A DNA stretch of 23,093 nucleotides from a virus, in IMG/VR virus record IMGVR_UViG_3300022413_000184, positions 1 to 23,093 of that record; one strand, written 5' to 3'. The first letter of the stretch is position 1. Every line of letters starts with the position of its first letter. Shown here in pieces: positions 15,889 to 22,839 of the stretch. Under the pieces are notes generated by a model that ran no database searches, was not told the origin of the DNA, and saw nothing but the letters and a program-made list of their open reading frames with translations. The translations under genes were made by a program, and so were the position numbers.

Positions 15889-16670
15889 CGCAACAACTCC
15901 ACATGCTTCTCTCGAAGCCTTGGGTTCGACGTTTGCGCCGCCGCACCCTTCACTTCTTTCCGTACCGCATTCCAATCTTGATAAACCCCCTTGTCGATAT
16001 ACGATTTATACAATCGCTTCTCGCTCACTGATAACACATCAAGCGGATCTTTCTTCCCTCGACTGGAAGGCGGGGCACTCCGCCCACCGACTTCTTGCGT
16101 GGTGTCACGCAATTGCGCGGTGCGCGTCTGTGTCGCTCTCGCATCTTTAATGCGCTGCATGGGGCCAAAGGTTTTCTCTAGTGCCACAAGTCTCGTGGCA
16201 TTATTATCTGGAAACCCAAGCCCCAATAATCGTTGATATTCTGGGGTTGCCCGTTGGTTTGATGCCGTTCCGTTTTGATTCCACCCAGGGTAGACCTGAT
16301 TGTACTCATTGAGTTGATCGACAATGCGCTGCTCTTGCGCCTGTATTTGCATCGCACGCACCGCTTCTTGCTTGGCTTGCTCACGGTTCTGTAATTGCAT
16401 CTGGTCAACCATTTGATCTTCCGTAATGACGCCTTCACTTACCGCTTGCCGCAATTGCTGTGTCGTAAAGAACTTCACTTCCGGCGTCGGCTCTGTCACG
16501 ACTGGCGCTGCTTGCATTGCTGGCGCCTCGACAAATCGTGGGGCCTCCTCTACTGGCGGCGGCACTTCTTGTGGTGCTTCCACAACCACTTCCGGCGCTT
16601 CCTCAATAATCGGTTCAATCTCAGGATCGGGAAACGTCTCTTCTTGGCTCTCAACGATGTCGTCAGCCAT
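15885..16670 (-). CDS. Probable capsid scaffolding protein
   Basis: A 261-aa protein with the layout expected of phage scaffolds. The N-terminus is acidic and proline-rich (residues 1-66, EEAPEVVVEAPQEVPPPVEEAP). A Gln-rich helical middle follows (about 70-125, LRQAVSEGVITEDQMVDQMQ, REQAKQEAVRAMQIQAQEQ), then a basic C-terminus (LREKHVELLR). Scaffolds guide coat assembly and are then lost. Position between portal and major capsid genes supports this. No serine-protease motif is seen, so it is probably not a protease-scaffold fusion. Identification rests on composition and order, not on a sequence motif. The stop forms ATGA with the next gene. Confidence 0.7.
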   Translation of the reverse strand: MADDIVESQEETFPDPEIEPIIEEAPEVVVEAPQEVPPPVEEAPRFVEAPAMQAAPVVTEPTPEVKFFTTQQLRQAVSEGVITEDQMVDQMQLQNREQAKQEAVRAMQIQAQEQRIVDQLNEYNQVYPGWNQNGTASNQRATPEYQRLLGLGFPDNNATRLVALEKTFGPMQRIKDARATQTRTAQLRDTTQEVGGRSAPPSSRGKKDPLDVLSVSEKRLYKSYIDKGVYQDWNAVRKEVKGAAAQTSNPRLREKHVELLR

Positions 16671-16674
16671 ATGC

Positions 16675-16794
16675 TTACCCCTTTTTCTTTTGTAACATCA
16701 GGTGGATATTTGGGTTTTTCATCCCAATGTGAATTTTCCCTGGCTCATTTTTTTTGTTCCCTGCGACATCTGTACGCCCAGTCTTTCGTGCCAT
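16675..16794 (-). CDS. Tiny basic protein (39 aa) before the scaffold gene
   Basis: The ORF reads MARKTGRTDVAGNKKNEPGK... ending LMLQKKKG and TAA. An almost perfect AAAGGAGGGA site stands five bases before the ATG, the clearest ribosome binding site in this part of the window, which argues strongly for translation. It ends four bases before the scaffold start. It is basic, with no recognisable domain. Function unknown. A role with the neighbouring head-assembly proteins is only positional. Confidence 0.7.
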   Translation of the reverse strand: MARKTGRTDVAGNKKNEPGKIHIGMKNPNIHLMLQKKKG

Positions 16795-16810
16795 CACTCC
16801 CTCCTTTGTG

Positions 16811-16957
16811 TTACGCGCCAATCACTTGTGGCTGCTTTTTCTTTTTCTTCTTCTTTTTAATCGATCCCGTTGTAGGATCTTGCTTCATCCCTTTCTTGGA
16901 AATGCCTTCAACGTGTGATGTTGATTTCCCACTTGGTTCACCCTCAAAATTACCCAT
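16811..16957 (-). CDS. Tiny lysine-rich protein (48 aa)
   Basis: The ORF reads MGNFEGEPSGKSTSHVEG... and carries eight consecutive lysines near the end before QPQVIGA and TAA. An AGGGGG site lies seven bases before the ATG, and the gene begins 11 bases after the preceding stop. These features make it a real small gene. The Gly/Ser-rich acidic start and lysine block suggest an unstructured, nucleic-acid-binding peptide, but that is inference. It belongs to a run of very small basic genes between portal and scaffold. Confidence 0.65.
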   Translation of the reverse strand: MGNFEGEPSGKSTSHVEGISKKGMKQDPTTGSIKKKKKKKKQPQVIGA

Positions 16958-16968
16958 CCTAGAACCCC

Positions 16969-17466
16969 CTAAATAAACTCATCATTAATCAGCTTGCTTT
17001 TAACTTTCTTGGGCTTAAACTTCTTTAAAGCAATGATTGGGCGCAAAATAGGTTTCGGTGGTGGTGGTGGCATTTTTTTCACTAACTCAAACATCGCGCT
17101 GGTAATCTTCTCGAAGTTTGTCGGTTGCTCTTTCCGCACCTTCGTCTCTTTTGTCGCCAAATATTCTTTCTCTAACGCTTGGCGTTTCACTGATGGCCCC
17201 GCCTTCAGTGTAGTAGGACGCTGCTCTCTCACAGGCTTGAACGTCACGCTTGCTGGAGATGTGACAATAGGCGGAAGAGTGGAAGGCTTAGTTTTTTTCT
17301 TGGGAGAAGGTGATGCTGGAGGCGGGGCCGCTTCTTGTTGTATGGGAGGACGGCTTGAAACCGTTCCCGCTAACTTACTGAAATTGCTGGCGATATCTCG
17401 AAAGATCCGGCGTGCTTCCGCAGACCCTAGTGGAACATCTTTAGGTAAGTTGGTCTTCTTTGCCAT
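16969..17466 (-). CDS. Hypothetical basic, proline-rich 165-aa protein
   Basis: This Lys/Pro-rich protein (PPPASPSPKKKTKPS near residue 50, MPPPPPKPILRPI near 130, KKFKPKKVKSK at the end) has only a short helical segment around FEKITSAMFELVKKM. Such composition suggests disorder and possible nucleic-acid or acidic-partner binding. A packaged or scaffold-interacting head protein is conceivable. It overlaps the preceding gene by 26 bases. No family is recognised, and the proline runs make homology searches prone to false hits. Confidence 0.65.
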   Translation of the reverse strand: MAKKTNLPKDVPLGSAEARRIFRDIASNFSKLAGTVSSRPPIQQEAAPPPASPSPKKKTKPSTLPPIVTSPASVTFKPVREQRPTTLKAGPSVKRQALEKEYLATKETKVRKEQPTNFEKITSAMFELVKKMPPPPPKPILRPIIALKKFKPKKVKSKLINDEFI

Positions 17467-17770
17467 GCTCGCCTCCGTGTTCGTGATACGCGGCGATTGT
17501 TCGCTCCAAACGTTGTATCAGCAATAATTCTGCGGAAATAATATCAAGTAAGGACTTTTGTTTAGCTAAATATTCATACGAATAATCACCTGAGTATTTC
17601 ATGGTATCCAGATGTGCGTCAAGTTTGGCTTGAATCGCCTTTGTTTCCTCATGGATGGTGCCTTGCAGATCCACCCACGCATCCGATAACGCCATCACCC
17701 GAACTTGTGGCGTATCAGGTTGATACGGATTCGCCCACGTTTGGCGCACATCTGAAAAATCAATAGGCAT
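17441..17770 (-). CDS. Hypothetical 109-aa helical protein after the portal
   Basis: The start at 17770 is fixed by a strong GAGGGGGGAG site. After an N-terminal stretch (MPIDFSDVRQTWANPYQPD), the protein is mostly predicted helix (LQGTIHEETKAIQAKLDAHL, YLAKQKSLLDIISAELLLIQ). It ends in a His/Glu-rich tail. No cysteine motif or signal peptide is visible. It begins ten bases after the portal stop and overlaps the next gene by 26 bases. Its position suggests a head-assembly accessory protein, but I do not recognise the family. Confidence 0.7.
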   Translation of the reverse strand: MPIDFSDVRQTWANPYQPDTPQVRVMALSDAWVDLQGTIHEETKAIQAKLDAHLDTMKYSGDYSYEYLAKQKSLLDIISAELLLIQRLERTIAAYHEHGGEHGKEDQLT

Positions 17771-17780
17771 ACTCCCCCCT

Positions 17781-20147
17781 CTACGTTAATGTTTCATCAA
17801 GTAATTCATTCTGTTGCACTTGCGGATTACCGCTCACGCTTGAATTGGGCACCTCACCTTGCGCTTGTGGCCCTGGCGTGCCACCCCCGCCAAGCGACTG
17901 TTGAAACTGTTGCGCCTGTTGCAATAACTGTTGGCGCTGCGCTTCCTCTTGCGCTTGGCTTTGAACATTCGTGATATAGACCTGTACTAACGCCTGAACA
18001 AACTTATCAATCTCTTCCGCTTCCGGTTGCTGCATGAACGCTAAGATCTGTTGAATGTGTTGCTGTGGGCCTTCAGCGGGAGTTGTCCGCTGCGGCATTC
18101 GTCCATTCAACAATACATTAATCGCTTCTTGCGCTGTAATGGATAGCCGCCCTTCTGGATCTTTTGGTGAAGTGAGATATCGCGAGGGTTCATGCTGCAC
18201 CAACTTAATAAAGTCCGTCAGGATATTATGGACATGCTGCGGTTGCACGACACCCATTTGCAACGTTAAAGGATTAATTAACATCTGCATCAATGTTTGC
18301 AGCACTTCTATCGCGGTATTCTTGTCGGAGTTAAACGCCCCCGCCGTAAACTTAAATTGCATCCGCCCACTAATCATGGCGATATCATCCACCGACTCAT
18401 ACACGTTGCGCCCCTGGATGTCTGGCTCCATCAATCGAAATTGTTTTTGAGGCGGCAAGAACCGTTGATTGAGTTCATGCATAATCCGATAGATATCCTT
18501 GAAGCCTGAAAAGAATCGGCGCAAGATCCTCTCTGGGCGGGCATCGCCTTGCGATAAAATGCTTTGCATGCCTGACGCGGTTCGTAATGCCGACGCCTTG
18601 CCTTTCGGTACACGCCCAAACTGAATGTCGCCCTGCATCGACGCCTTCTCTTGAATCTGCGATAACAACTGCAACATATTCAACCCATACGCATCGCTCT
18701 GTGAAGTAAACGCCATGATTTTCAGATCCCGTTCAGGATCATTCATTGGCACACCTTCACCCGGCGCAATGCGTAAGGTTTCAGGGTTCACGCCGCTGGT
18801 CGGACGATACGCAAACCACGGCACATTCTTAATCGTCGCTGCATCGACCATTTGATCGTAGGTAATCTTTTGTAAGTCGTGGAGCGATTCCAAGAGTTCC
18901 AGTAAACTAATGCCATACGCTCGACCTTCCACGGGAAGAAATGCCGCAGACGCCAAGGGACGTAACGGCGGATCAGAAGGGTAGGCTTCCGTAAGATAGC
19001 GCACACGCAAAATCGTTTTCGTTTCCCGAATCATCCACACCACTAATTGCTCCTCTAAGCCATCCCCATTGACATCCCAACCTAAGAACGCCTGGATGCG
19101 TGTGAGCGGTTGAGCGCCAGAAACTTCATCAGGACGGCTTCGCCCTTGTCCGCCGTGGATACCTTCAAATTCATCCTTCAAGACTTTCTGCTCGGAGTTC
19201 TCTTCGCCTTCCGTGGGATCTTCATGTGTGGCGCCTTCGACTTTCGTTAAATCTTCATCGGTCATTAAGTCGTAATAGCCTTGCTTTTGAAGCCGACGAA
19301 TTTCATCTAAGGTGGGGTAGTCCAATAACAAGACATGCTCGGCGCCGTTGGGATTCGCGGGAGAGGGCGCTTGCACATTATCCGAGCGCCACGGCACCAC
19401 CCATTCATCGACACTCTTTGCAATAACCACCGGCCCATCATACGCTCGCACGTCACGTTGCAGATTTAACTCCAGGCGTCCGCCTTCCTCTTGAATATAC
19501 GCTTCCACCGTGACTTTACGTTCCACTTCATTATCGAGAATGGTGCCACGCCATCGAAACCCTTCTGTATCAATTTGCGTAAGCTCCACGATCTGAAAAA
19601 TTTGCTCCATCGCGCGGCGCACCCCATCCGCAATCGTCACCGTGTCAGGGATAGGGTTAAAGATATGCAGATCATTCACCGCTTCGTCGTACCGTACCCA
19701 GGGCACATGCGCCAGGAACACGCCATCAATGACAAACTGCTGCACAAGTGCCGCCACCGTTTCTTCCCCTGGCTGCTCCACAAAGAACTGATAGTCTAAG
19801 AGATTGTCGATATGCTTTTGTTTCTCAACATCCACCTGCTTAATCGCCATCGACTCCACCACTGGATGCCGCGCTAACACCGCATTATGAATGGTGTCTT
19901 GCGTCCGCAAACATTCCGTCATCAAGATCGGTAAATGCGCGTTACTAGCATTCGTCCACGGAAACGTTTTCGGTTCACGCCATCCGCGATACTTCGCATA
20001 GCGTTGCACCCGCATCTTATTCCATTCGTCGCGGTCTTCAAGATCGCGCGTTAATGAATCGCAGATATGTCCCGCAAGCGTCTTCTCGTCAATATTCAGT
20101 GAGGCGCGTTTCCTTGAGCGCATGGGTTTAACTTTTTTGCGTGGCAT
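17781..20147 (-). CDS. Portal protein
   Basis: A 788-aa protein that should form the dodecameric ring at one capsid vertex, through which DNA enters and leaves. The start MPRKKVKPMR at 20147 follows AGGAAGGA. An upstream in-frame extension lies inside the preceding gene and is not portal-like. Recognisable portal features are PWTNASNAHLPILMTE (about residues 64-78), LVQQFVIDGVFLAHVPW (about 134-150), and a long alpha/beta body. A helical stem and a Gln-rich C-terminus (EEAQRQQLLQQAQQFQQ) follow. That tail probably faces the capsid interior or is disordered. Placement right after the terminase supports the call. It is on the long side for portals, similar to those of short-tailed phages. Confidence 0.9.
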   Translation of the reverse strand: MPRKKVKPMRSRKRASLNIDEKTLAGHICDSLTRDLEDRDEWNKMRVQRYAKYRGWREPKTFPWTNASNAHLPILMTECLRTQDTIHNAVLARHPVVESMAIKQVDVEKQKHIDNLLDYQFFVEQPGEETVAALVQQFVIDGVFLAHVPWVRYDEAVNDLHIFNPIPDTVTIADGVRRAMEQIFQIVELTQIDTEGFRWRGTILDNEVERKVTVEAYIQEEGGRLELNLQRDVRAYDGPVVIAKSVDEWVVPWRSDNVQAPSPANPNGAEHVLLLDYPTLDEIRRLQKQGYYDLMTDEDLTKVEGATHEDPTEGEENSEQKVLKDEFEGIHGGQGRSRPDEVSGAQPLTRIQAFLGWDVNGDGLEEQLVVWMIRETKTILRVRYLTEAYPSDPPLRPLASAAFLPVEGRAYGISLLELLESLHDLQKITYDQMVDAATIKNVPWFAYRPTSGVNPETLRIAPGEGVPMNDPERDLKIMAFTSQSDAYGLNMLQLLSQIQEKASMQGDIQFGRVPKGKASALRTASGMQSILSQGDARPERILRRFFSGFKDIYRIMHELNQRFLPPQKQFRLMEPDIQGRNVYESVDDIAMISGRMQFKFTAGAFNSDKNTAIEVLQTLMQMLINPLTLQMGVVQPQHVHNILTDFIKLVQHEPSRYLTSPKDPEGRLSITAQEAINVLLNGRMPQRTTPAEGPQQHIQQILAFMQQPEAEEIDKFVQALVQVYITNVQSQAQEEAQRQQLLQQAQQFQQSLGGGGTPGPQAQGEVPNSSVSGNPQVQQNELLDETLT

Positions 20148-20331
20148 GGCGTCCTTCCTGGATCGTTGATCCTTGGCACTTCGGGCAAGCTGACGGTGGC
20201 TTCTCAGGCAACTCCTCTTCACACGGTTCCCAGCGCATGTAATACGAATCGCCGTAATACAATTCAGGGCATCCGAGATACAATGTCGCCTGACATTTCG
20301 TACACACAATGTACGTCTTAATATCCTTCAT
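20128..20331 (-). CDS. Small zinc ribbon protein (67 aa)
   Basis: The start at 20331 (MKDIKTYIVC) is chosen because AAGGAG sits six bases upstream. Longer readings lie inside the terminase gene. Two CxxC knuckles (Cys10-Cys13 in CTKC, Cys49-Cys52 in CPKC) are separated by a Tyr/Glu-rich loop (ELYYGDSYYMRWEPCEEE), the layout of a zinc ribbon. It overlaps the terminase end by 14 bases and the portal start by 20 bases, so it is translated within the packaging operon. Possible roles are nucleic-acid or protein binding during packaging, but nothing specific can be shown. Confidence 0.75.
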   Translation of the reverse strand: MKDIKTYIVCTKCQATLYLGCPELYYGDSYYMRWEPCEEELPEKPPSACPKCQGSTIQEGRHATQKS

Positions 20332-21973
20332 GCATGGCTCCTTGCGGCTTGATAATCGTCCCTTGGTTACGTAGCAATGTAAACGTGGGCATGTCATTCA
20401 TTAAATATTTTAAGAGCGCCGGGTAATCATCATACTTCGGTTTGGGTGTTTGTTTTTGATCGCGGCTCTCCTTGTTCTTGTAGTCATCCCACACGAAACG
20501 TTTCATTTGATGAATCGCTAACGCGCAATGCGCCTCATGGAATCGTAAGCGTGGGCGTTTCGTGAGCGCGTCAGGCTTTAAGTATTCATCTACCCGCATC
20601 CGCCCCACGGAACTATCCCCCGCTAAATCACACGGCAACCCCGCTGACGCAAACTCATCTTGCCAGGAGATTTCGCGCTTCGTTGACGCGGGAGAGGCAC
20701 CCATATTCGGATCCATAATTCGTTTCGCCACATACAACCCCAGTTCTCGCTCAATCTCGTTACATCGTTTCGCCACTTCCAATGGCTCATCCGCGCATTC
20801 TCCTGCGTACACCACCGAGTAATCATCATTGCCGTTGACCTGCACATACATAAACATATGCGGCTTGCGTGGATGGGGGTCAATGAGAAAGACAGTCGGC
20901 CACAACGGCTCAATCTTGAAGTCTGCTACATGCGTATAATAGGCGCCATCATCAGATAAACACTTCACGCAATGATCGCCGTCTAGCAAGGTTTCCTCGT
21001 TGCATTTAAAACACCACCACGCCTCCACCGACGTAAATAACGCATGCACCAAGTTGGAGAACCGAATAGGCTTCCCTTGGATACGGCACGCTCGTTCCAC
21101 TTCCGACATCGCCGCTGCTTCTCGCCGCACACTGGCTTGATCGATGTTGGGGTTTTCCGTGGTGACTAATTCAATCCATTCCACGTCAGGATGTTTTTTG
21201 GGGCCTTCCTGGCCAATGTCGTAAATCTCATCAAAGATCCAATCGACGGGAATACTGGGATCATCCGGCCATGTCATGCCAATATTCATGCGTCCGCCGA
21301 CACTCATAATCCGCGCACGATTCGCTCGGTAAATGCTGTAGCTTGGCGGTTCATCAATCACGACCAGATGAAATTCTCCCGACTCAAACTTCGCCGGATC
21401 TTGATCGTGACTCATGAACTGGAAAATGGAATGGCCTAGCACACGGTCTAAGTTGTCAGGGTCACGATTTAACACCGTCAATTGCCGCTTCGACTCCTTC
21501 CAACTTTTCTCCCAACTCCCATTAATCAGACAATCGCGTGGGATCCATCCCCAATGTCCCACCTCACTACCTTGCACTCCAAAGCCATTCCAACCGGAAT
21601 AGCGCAATTTCTGGAGAATCACCGGCGCTAACGTCGTCGTATGGGACTCACACACCACACGTACAGAAATCGGCCCACGGATCTTTTCGCGTGGATAGAC
21701 GGCACGTAACGATTCAGGAATGACGCCGGTCGCTTGAATCGCCGCTTCCGCTAAATTCGTATCCGTCTTGCCTGACCGATTCCCGCCGCCAATCCCCACT
21801 AAATGCGCCGTCGATTGGTGAATTTTCCAGGCGTTGGCGGAAGCTGGCTTGTAATACAACAACTGCCATTCCTGGCGGTCTTTTTGGGTGAAGGCTAACG
21901 CTTCGTTGGTCAGTTCAATGAGTTGATCGTCAGTCAGGAGGGAAAGGTCGCGTGGAAGGGTGGCAAGGCTCAC
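20318..21973 (-). CDS. terL: Terminase large subunit (packaging ATPase/nuclease)
   Basis: This is the motor that pumps phage DNA into the procapsid and cuts it. A Walker A motif GGNRSGKT is at about residues 63-70. Walker B is HLVVIDEPP (about 202-210), with Asp207 and Glu208 as Mg-binding and catalytic residues. GMTWPDD near 232 could be the coupling motif. An RNase H-like nuclease domain follows, with probable metal ligands in FLIDPH (Asp365), RIMDPNMG (Asp421) and YDDYP (Asp515/516). Between ATPase and nuclease sits a CFKC...HCVKC zinc ribbon (Cys321, 324, 335, 338), an insertion not typical of the family. Length, 551 aa, is normal. The start is GTG, preceded by AAGGA and overlapping the upstream small ORF. 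Confidence 0.93.
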   Translation of the reverse strand: MSLATLPRDLSLLTDDQLIELTNEALAFTQKDRQEWQLLYYKPASANAWKIHQSTAHLVGIGGGNRSGKTDTNLAEAAIQATGVIPESLRAVYPREKIRGPISVRVVCESHTTTLAPVILQKLRYSGWNGFGVQGSEVGHWGWIPRDCLINGSWEKSWKESKRQLTVLNRDPDNLDRVLGHSIFQFMSHDQDPAKFESGEFHLVVIDEPPSYSIYRANRARIMSVGGRMNIGMTWPDDPSIPVDWIFDEIYDIGQEGPKKHPDVEWIELVTTENPNIDQASVRREAAAMSEVERACRIQGKPIRFSNLVHALFTSVEAWWCFKCNEETLLDGDHCVKCLSDDGAYYTHVADFKIEPLWPTVFLIDPHPRKPHMFMYVQVNGNDDYSVVYAGECADEPLEVAKRCNEIERELGLYVAKRIMDPNMGASPASTKREISWQDEFASAGLPCDLAGDSSVGRMRVDEYLKPDALTKRPRLRFHEAHCALAIHQMKRFVWDDYKNKESRDQKQTPKPKYDDYPALLKYLMNDMPTFTLLRNQGTIIKPQGAMHEGY

Positions 21974-22074
21974 TTCCGTTTTTTCCTTTTCTTGCCTGCC
22001 TTAGTCAATGACGCCGCCACTCCCGCCTTCTTCATCTCCTTGATATTCTGGCTCGATCCACACTTGAGTGGCAT
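21970..22074 (-). CDS. Tiny basic phage protein (34 aa), GTGA-coupled to the large terminase
   Basis: The ORF starts MPLKCGSSQNIKEMKKAG and ends in a lysine/arginine-rich tail. A GGGAG site lies about six bases before the ATG, and its TGA overlaps the terminase GTG start as GTGA. The MPLK-x-GSS opening and the Ile-x-Glu-Met/Ala-Gly pattern resemble a family of very short proteins often seen in phage genomes, of unknown function. That resemblance is from memory and the sequence is short. It shares 74 bases with the 59-aa ORF in another frame, so possibly only one of the two is translated. Confidence 0.5.
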   Translation of the reverse strand: MPLKCGSSQNIKEMKKAGVAASLTKAGKKRKKRK

Positions 22075-22180
22075 AGAATTCTCCCTCAGCCTTTGTCAAT
22101 TGCGACACTTTTGCTGCCACTTCCAGGTGTTGCACCCGCTTCTCCAACTTCTTGATCTGCTCCCGTTCCGCTCTCGTCAT
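22001..22180 (-). CDS. Hypothetical 59-aa coiled-coil protein overlapping the small-terminase candidate
   Basis: The reading MTRAEREQIKKLEKRVQHL... gives a short heptad-like helix (about residues 3-30), then AEGEFYATQVWIEPEYQ and an acidic Gly-rich tail, ending at TAA. A strong AGGAGA site lies five bases before the ATG. It overlaps the low-complexity end of the small-terminase candidate by 95 bases and, in a third frame, the 34-aa ORF at 21970-22074. The amphipathic helix and good ribosome binding site argue for a translated gene. Its shortness and the overlaps argue for caution. The family is not recognised. Confidence 0.5.
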   Translation of the reverse strand: MTRAEREQIKKLEKRVQHLEVAAKVSQLTKAEGEFYATQVWIEPEYQGDEEGGSGGVID

Positions 22181-22628
22181 GATTCTCTCCTGGCGTCACA
22201 TTAATCGTCATCCGTTCACGCTTCCGCCGGTCTAACTCCTCGGTGAGCGCCGGTAACACATCCATAATCTTCTGTCTCCCTTGGAAATTGACGGTGGTGG
22301 TGGGCTTATCCAACTCCAATTGGCGCATATCAAAGCATTGCCGCGCCGCATTCATCCGATCCCGCACCGTCATCTTCTTAATCTCCTCACGGGTAATGCC
22401 CCGCGCCAACCGTAACCCCAGATTCCCGTAATATTTCGCCCTGGCGTCACTATCGGGTAACTCTTTCGCCCACAATTCCGCGTCCCGCGTCTTATCGGTA
22501 AGCTCCGCTAACTCCTCATCCGATAATTTCGTGGGATCGAGCGGCAATTCACTCAACGCCGTCGCTAATTCCTGCGTCGATGCCCGTTCACTCGATGGAA
22601 TATTGGGTGGGGTCTTAAACCGCTGCAT
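22086..22628 (-). CDS. Candidate terminase small subunit (by position)
   Basis: A 180-aa mostly helical, charged protein. I chose the ATG at 22628 (MQRFKTPPN). The longer reading from 22715 would run far into the preceding gene, whereas 22628 has GGAAGG just upstream and overlaps it by only 14 bases. Residues about 35-140 look like packed helices (LSDEELAELTDK, ITREEIKKMTVRDRM, RQKIMDVLPALTEELDRRKRE). The last 40 residues are low-complexity and rich in Gly, Glu and Thr. It lies just ahead of the large terminase, where many phages encode the small subunit that recognises the packaging site. I cannot see a definite helix-turn-helix, so the role is positional inference. The low-complexity tail overlaps a 59-codon ORF in another frame. 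Confidence 0.6.
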   Translation of the reverse strand: MQRFKTPPNIPSSERASTQELATALSELPLDPTKLSDEELAELTDKTRDAELWAKELPDSDARAKYYGNLGLRLARGITREEIKKMTVRDRMNAARQCFDMRQLELDKPTTTVNFQGRQKIMDVLPALTEELDRRKRERMTINVTPGENHDESGTGADQEVGEAGATPGSGSKSVAIDKG

Positions 22629-22839
22629 ACGCCTTCCATTCTCCCGCCATTTGCGAGTAATACACGCGCTCATACTCCGCTTTAGGCAAATATTCCATCG
22701 TCTCCGCCCCCTCACCCGCCAATCTCTTCTTCGTACACCACGCCGTTCCCCAATCTTCCACCATGTACCGCGCCAGTGTGCCCTGCTCCAACAACTTTTC
22801 CCCTCGTTTGCGCCGGAAAAACCATTTCGGATACGTCAT
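22615..22839 (-). CDS. Hypothetical 74-aa protein between peptidase and terminase genes
   Basis: A small basic, aromatic-rich protein (MTYPKWFFRRKRGEK at the start, then ARYMVEDWGTAW and AEYERVYYSQMAGEWKAY). The start is set by an ATGA overlap with the peptidase gene and a G-rich ribosome binding site (GGGGGGTGAA) just before the ATG. I see no signal peptide, membrane segment or metal motif, and I do not recognise the family. Its place immediately before the terminase genes suggests a late, packaging-side gene, but no function can be given. The last 14 bases overlap the next gene. Confidence 0.6.
   Translation of the reverse strand: MTYPKWFFRRKRGEKLLEQGTLARYMVEDWGTAWCTKKRLAGEGAETMEYLPKAEYERVYYSQMAGEWKAYAAV

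Noticed and set aside
16744-16762. Run of eight A residues on the minus strand as a programmed frameshift site
   Set aside because: The -1 frame ends within about a dozen codons and makes no fusion with the next gene. The lysine run at 16838-16860 also lacks a proper slippery heptamer in frame.
16395-17527. Plus-strand open frames of 177 and 193 codons
   Set aside because: They run opposite the scaffold, tiny lysine-rich and proline-rich genes. Their Phe- and Ser-rich sequence is the complement of Lys- and Pro-rich coding, and the strand is opposite to the whole operon.
20148-20309. N-terminal extension of the portal to 20309
   Set aside because: It lies within the zinc ribbon gene, is Cys/Arg-rich and unlike portals, while the ATG at 20147 has a strong AGGAAGGA site.
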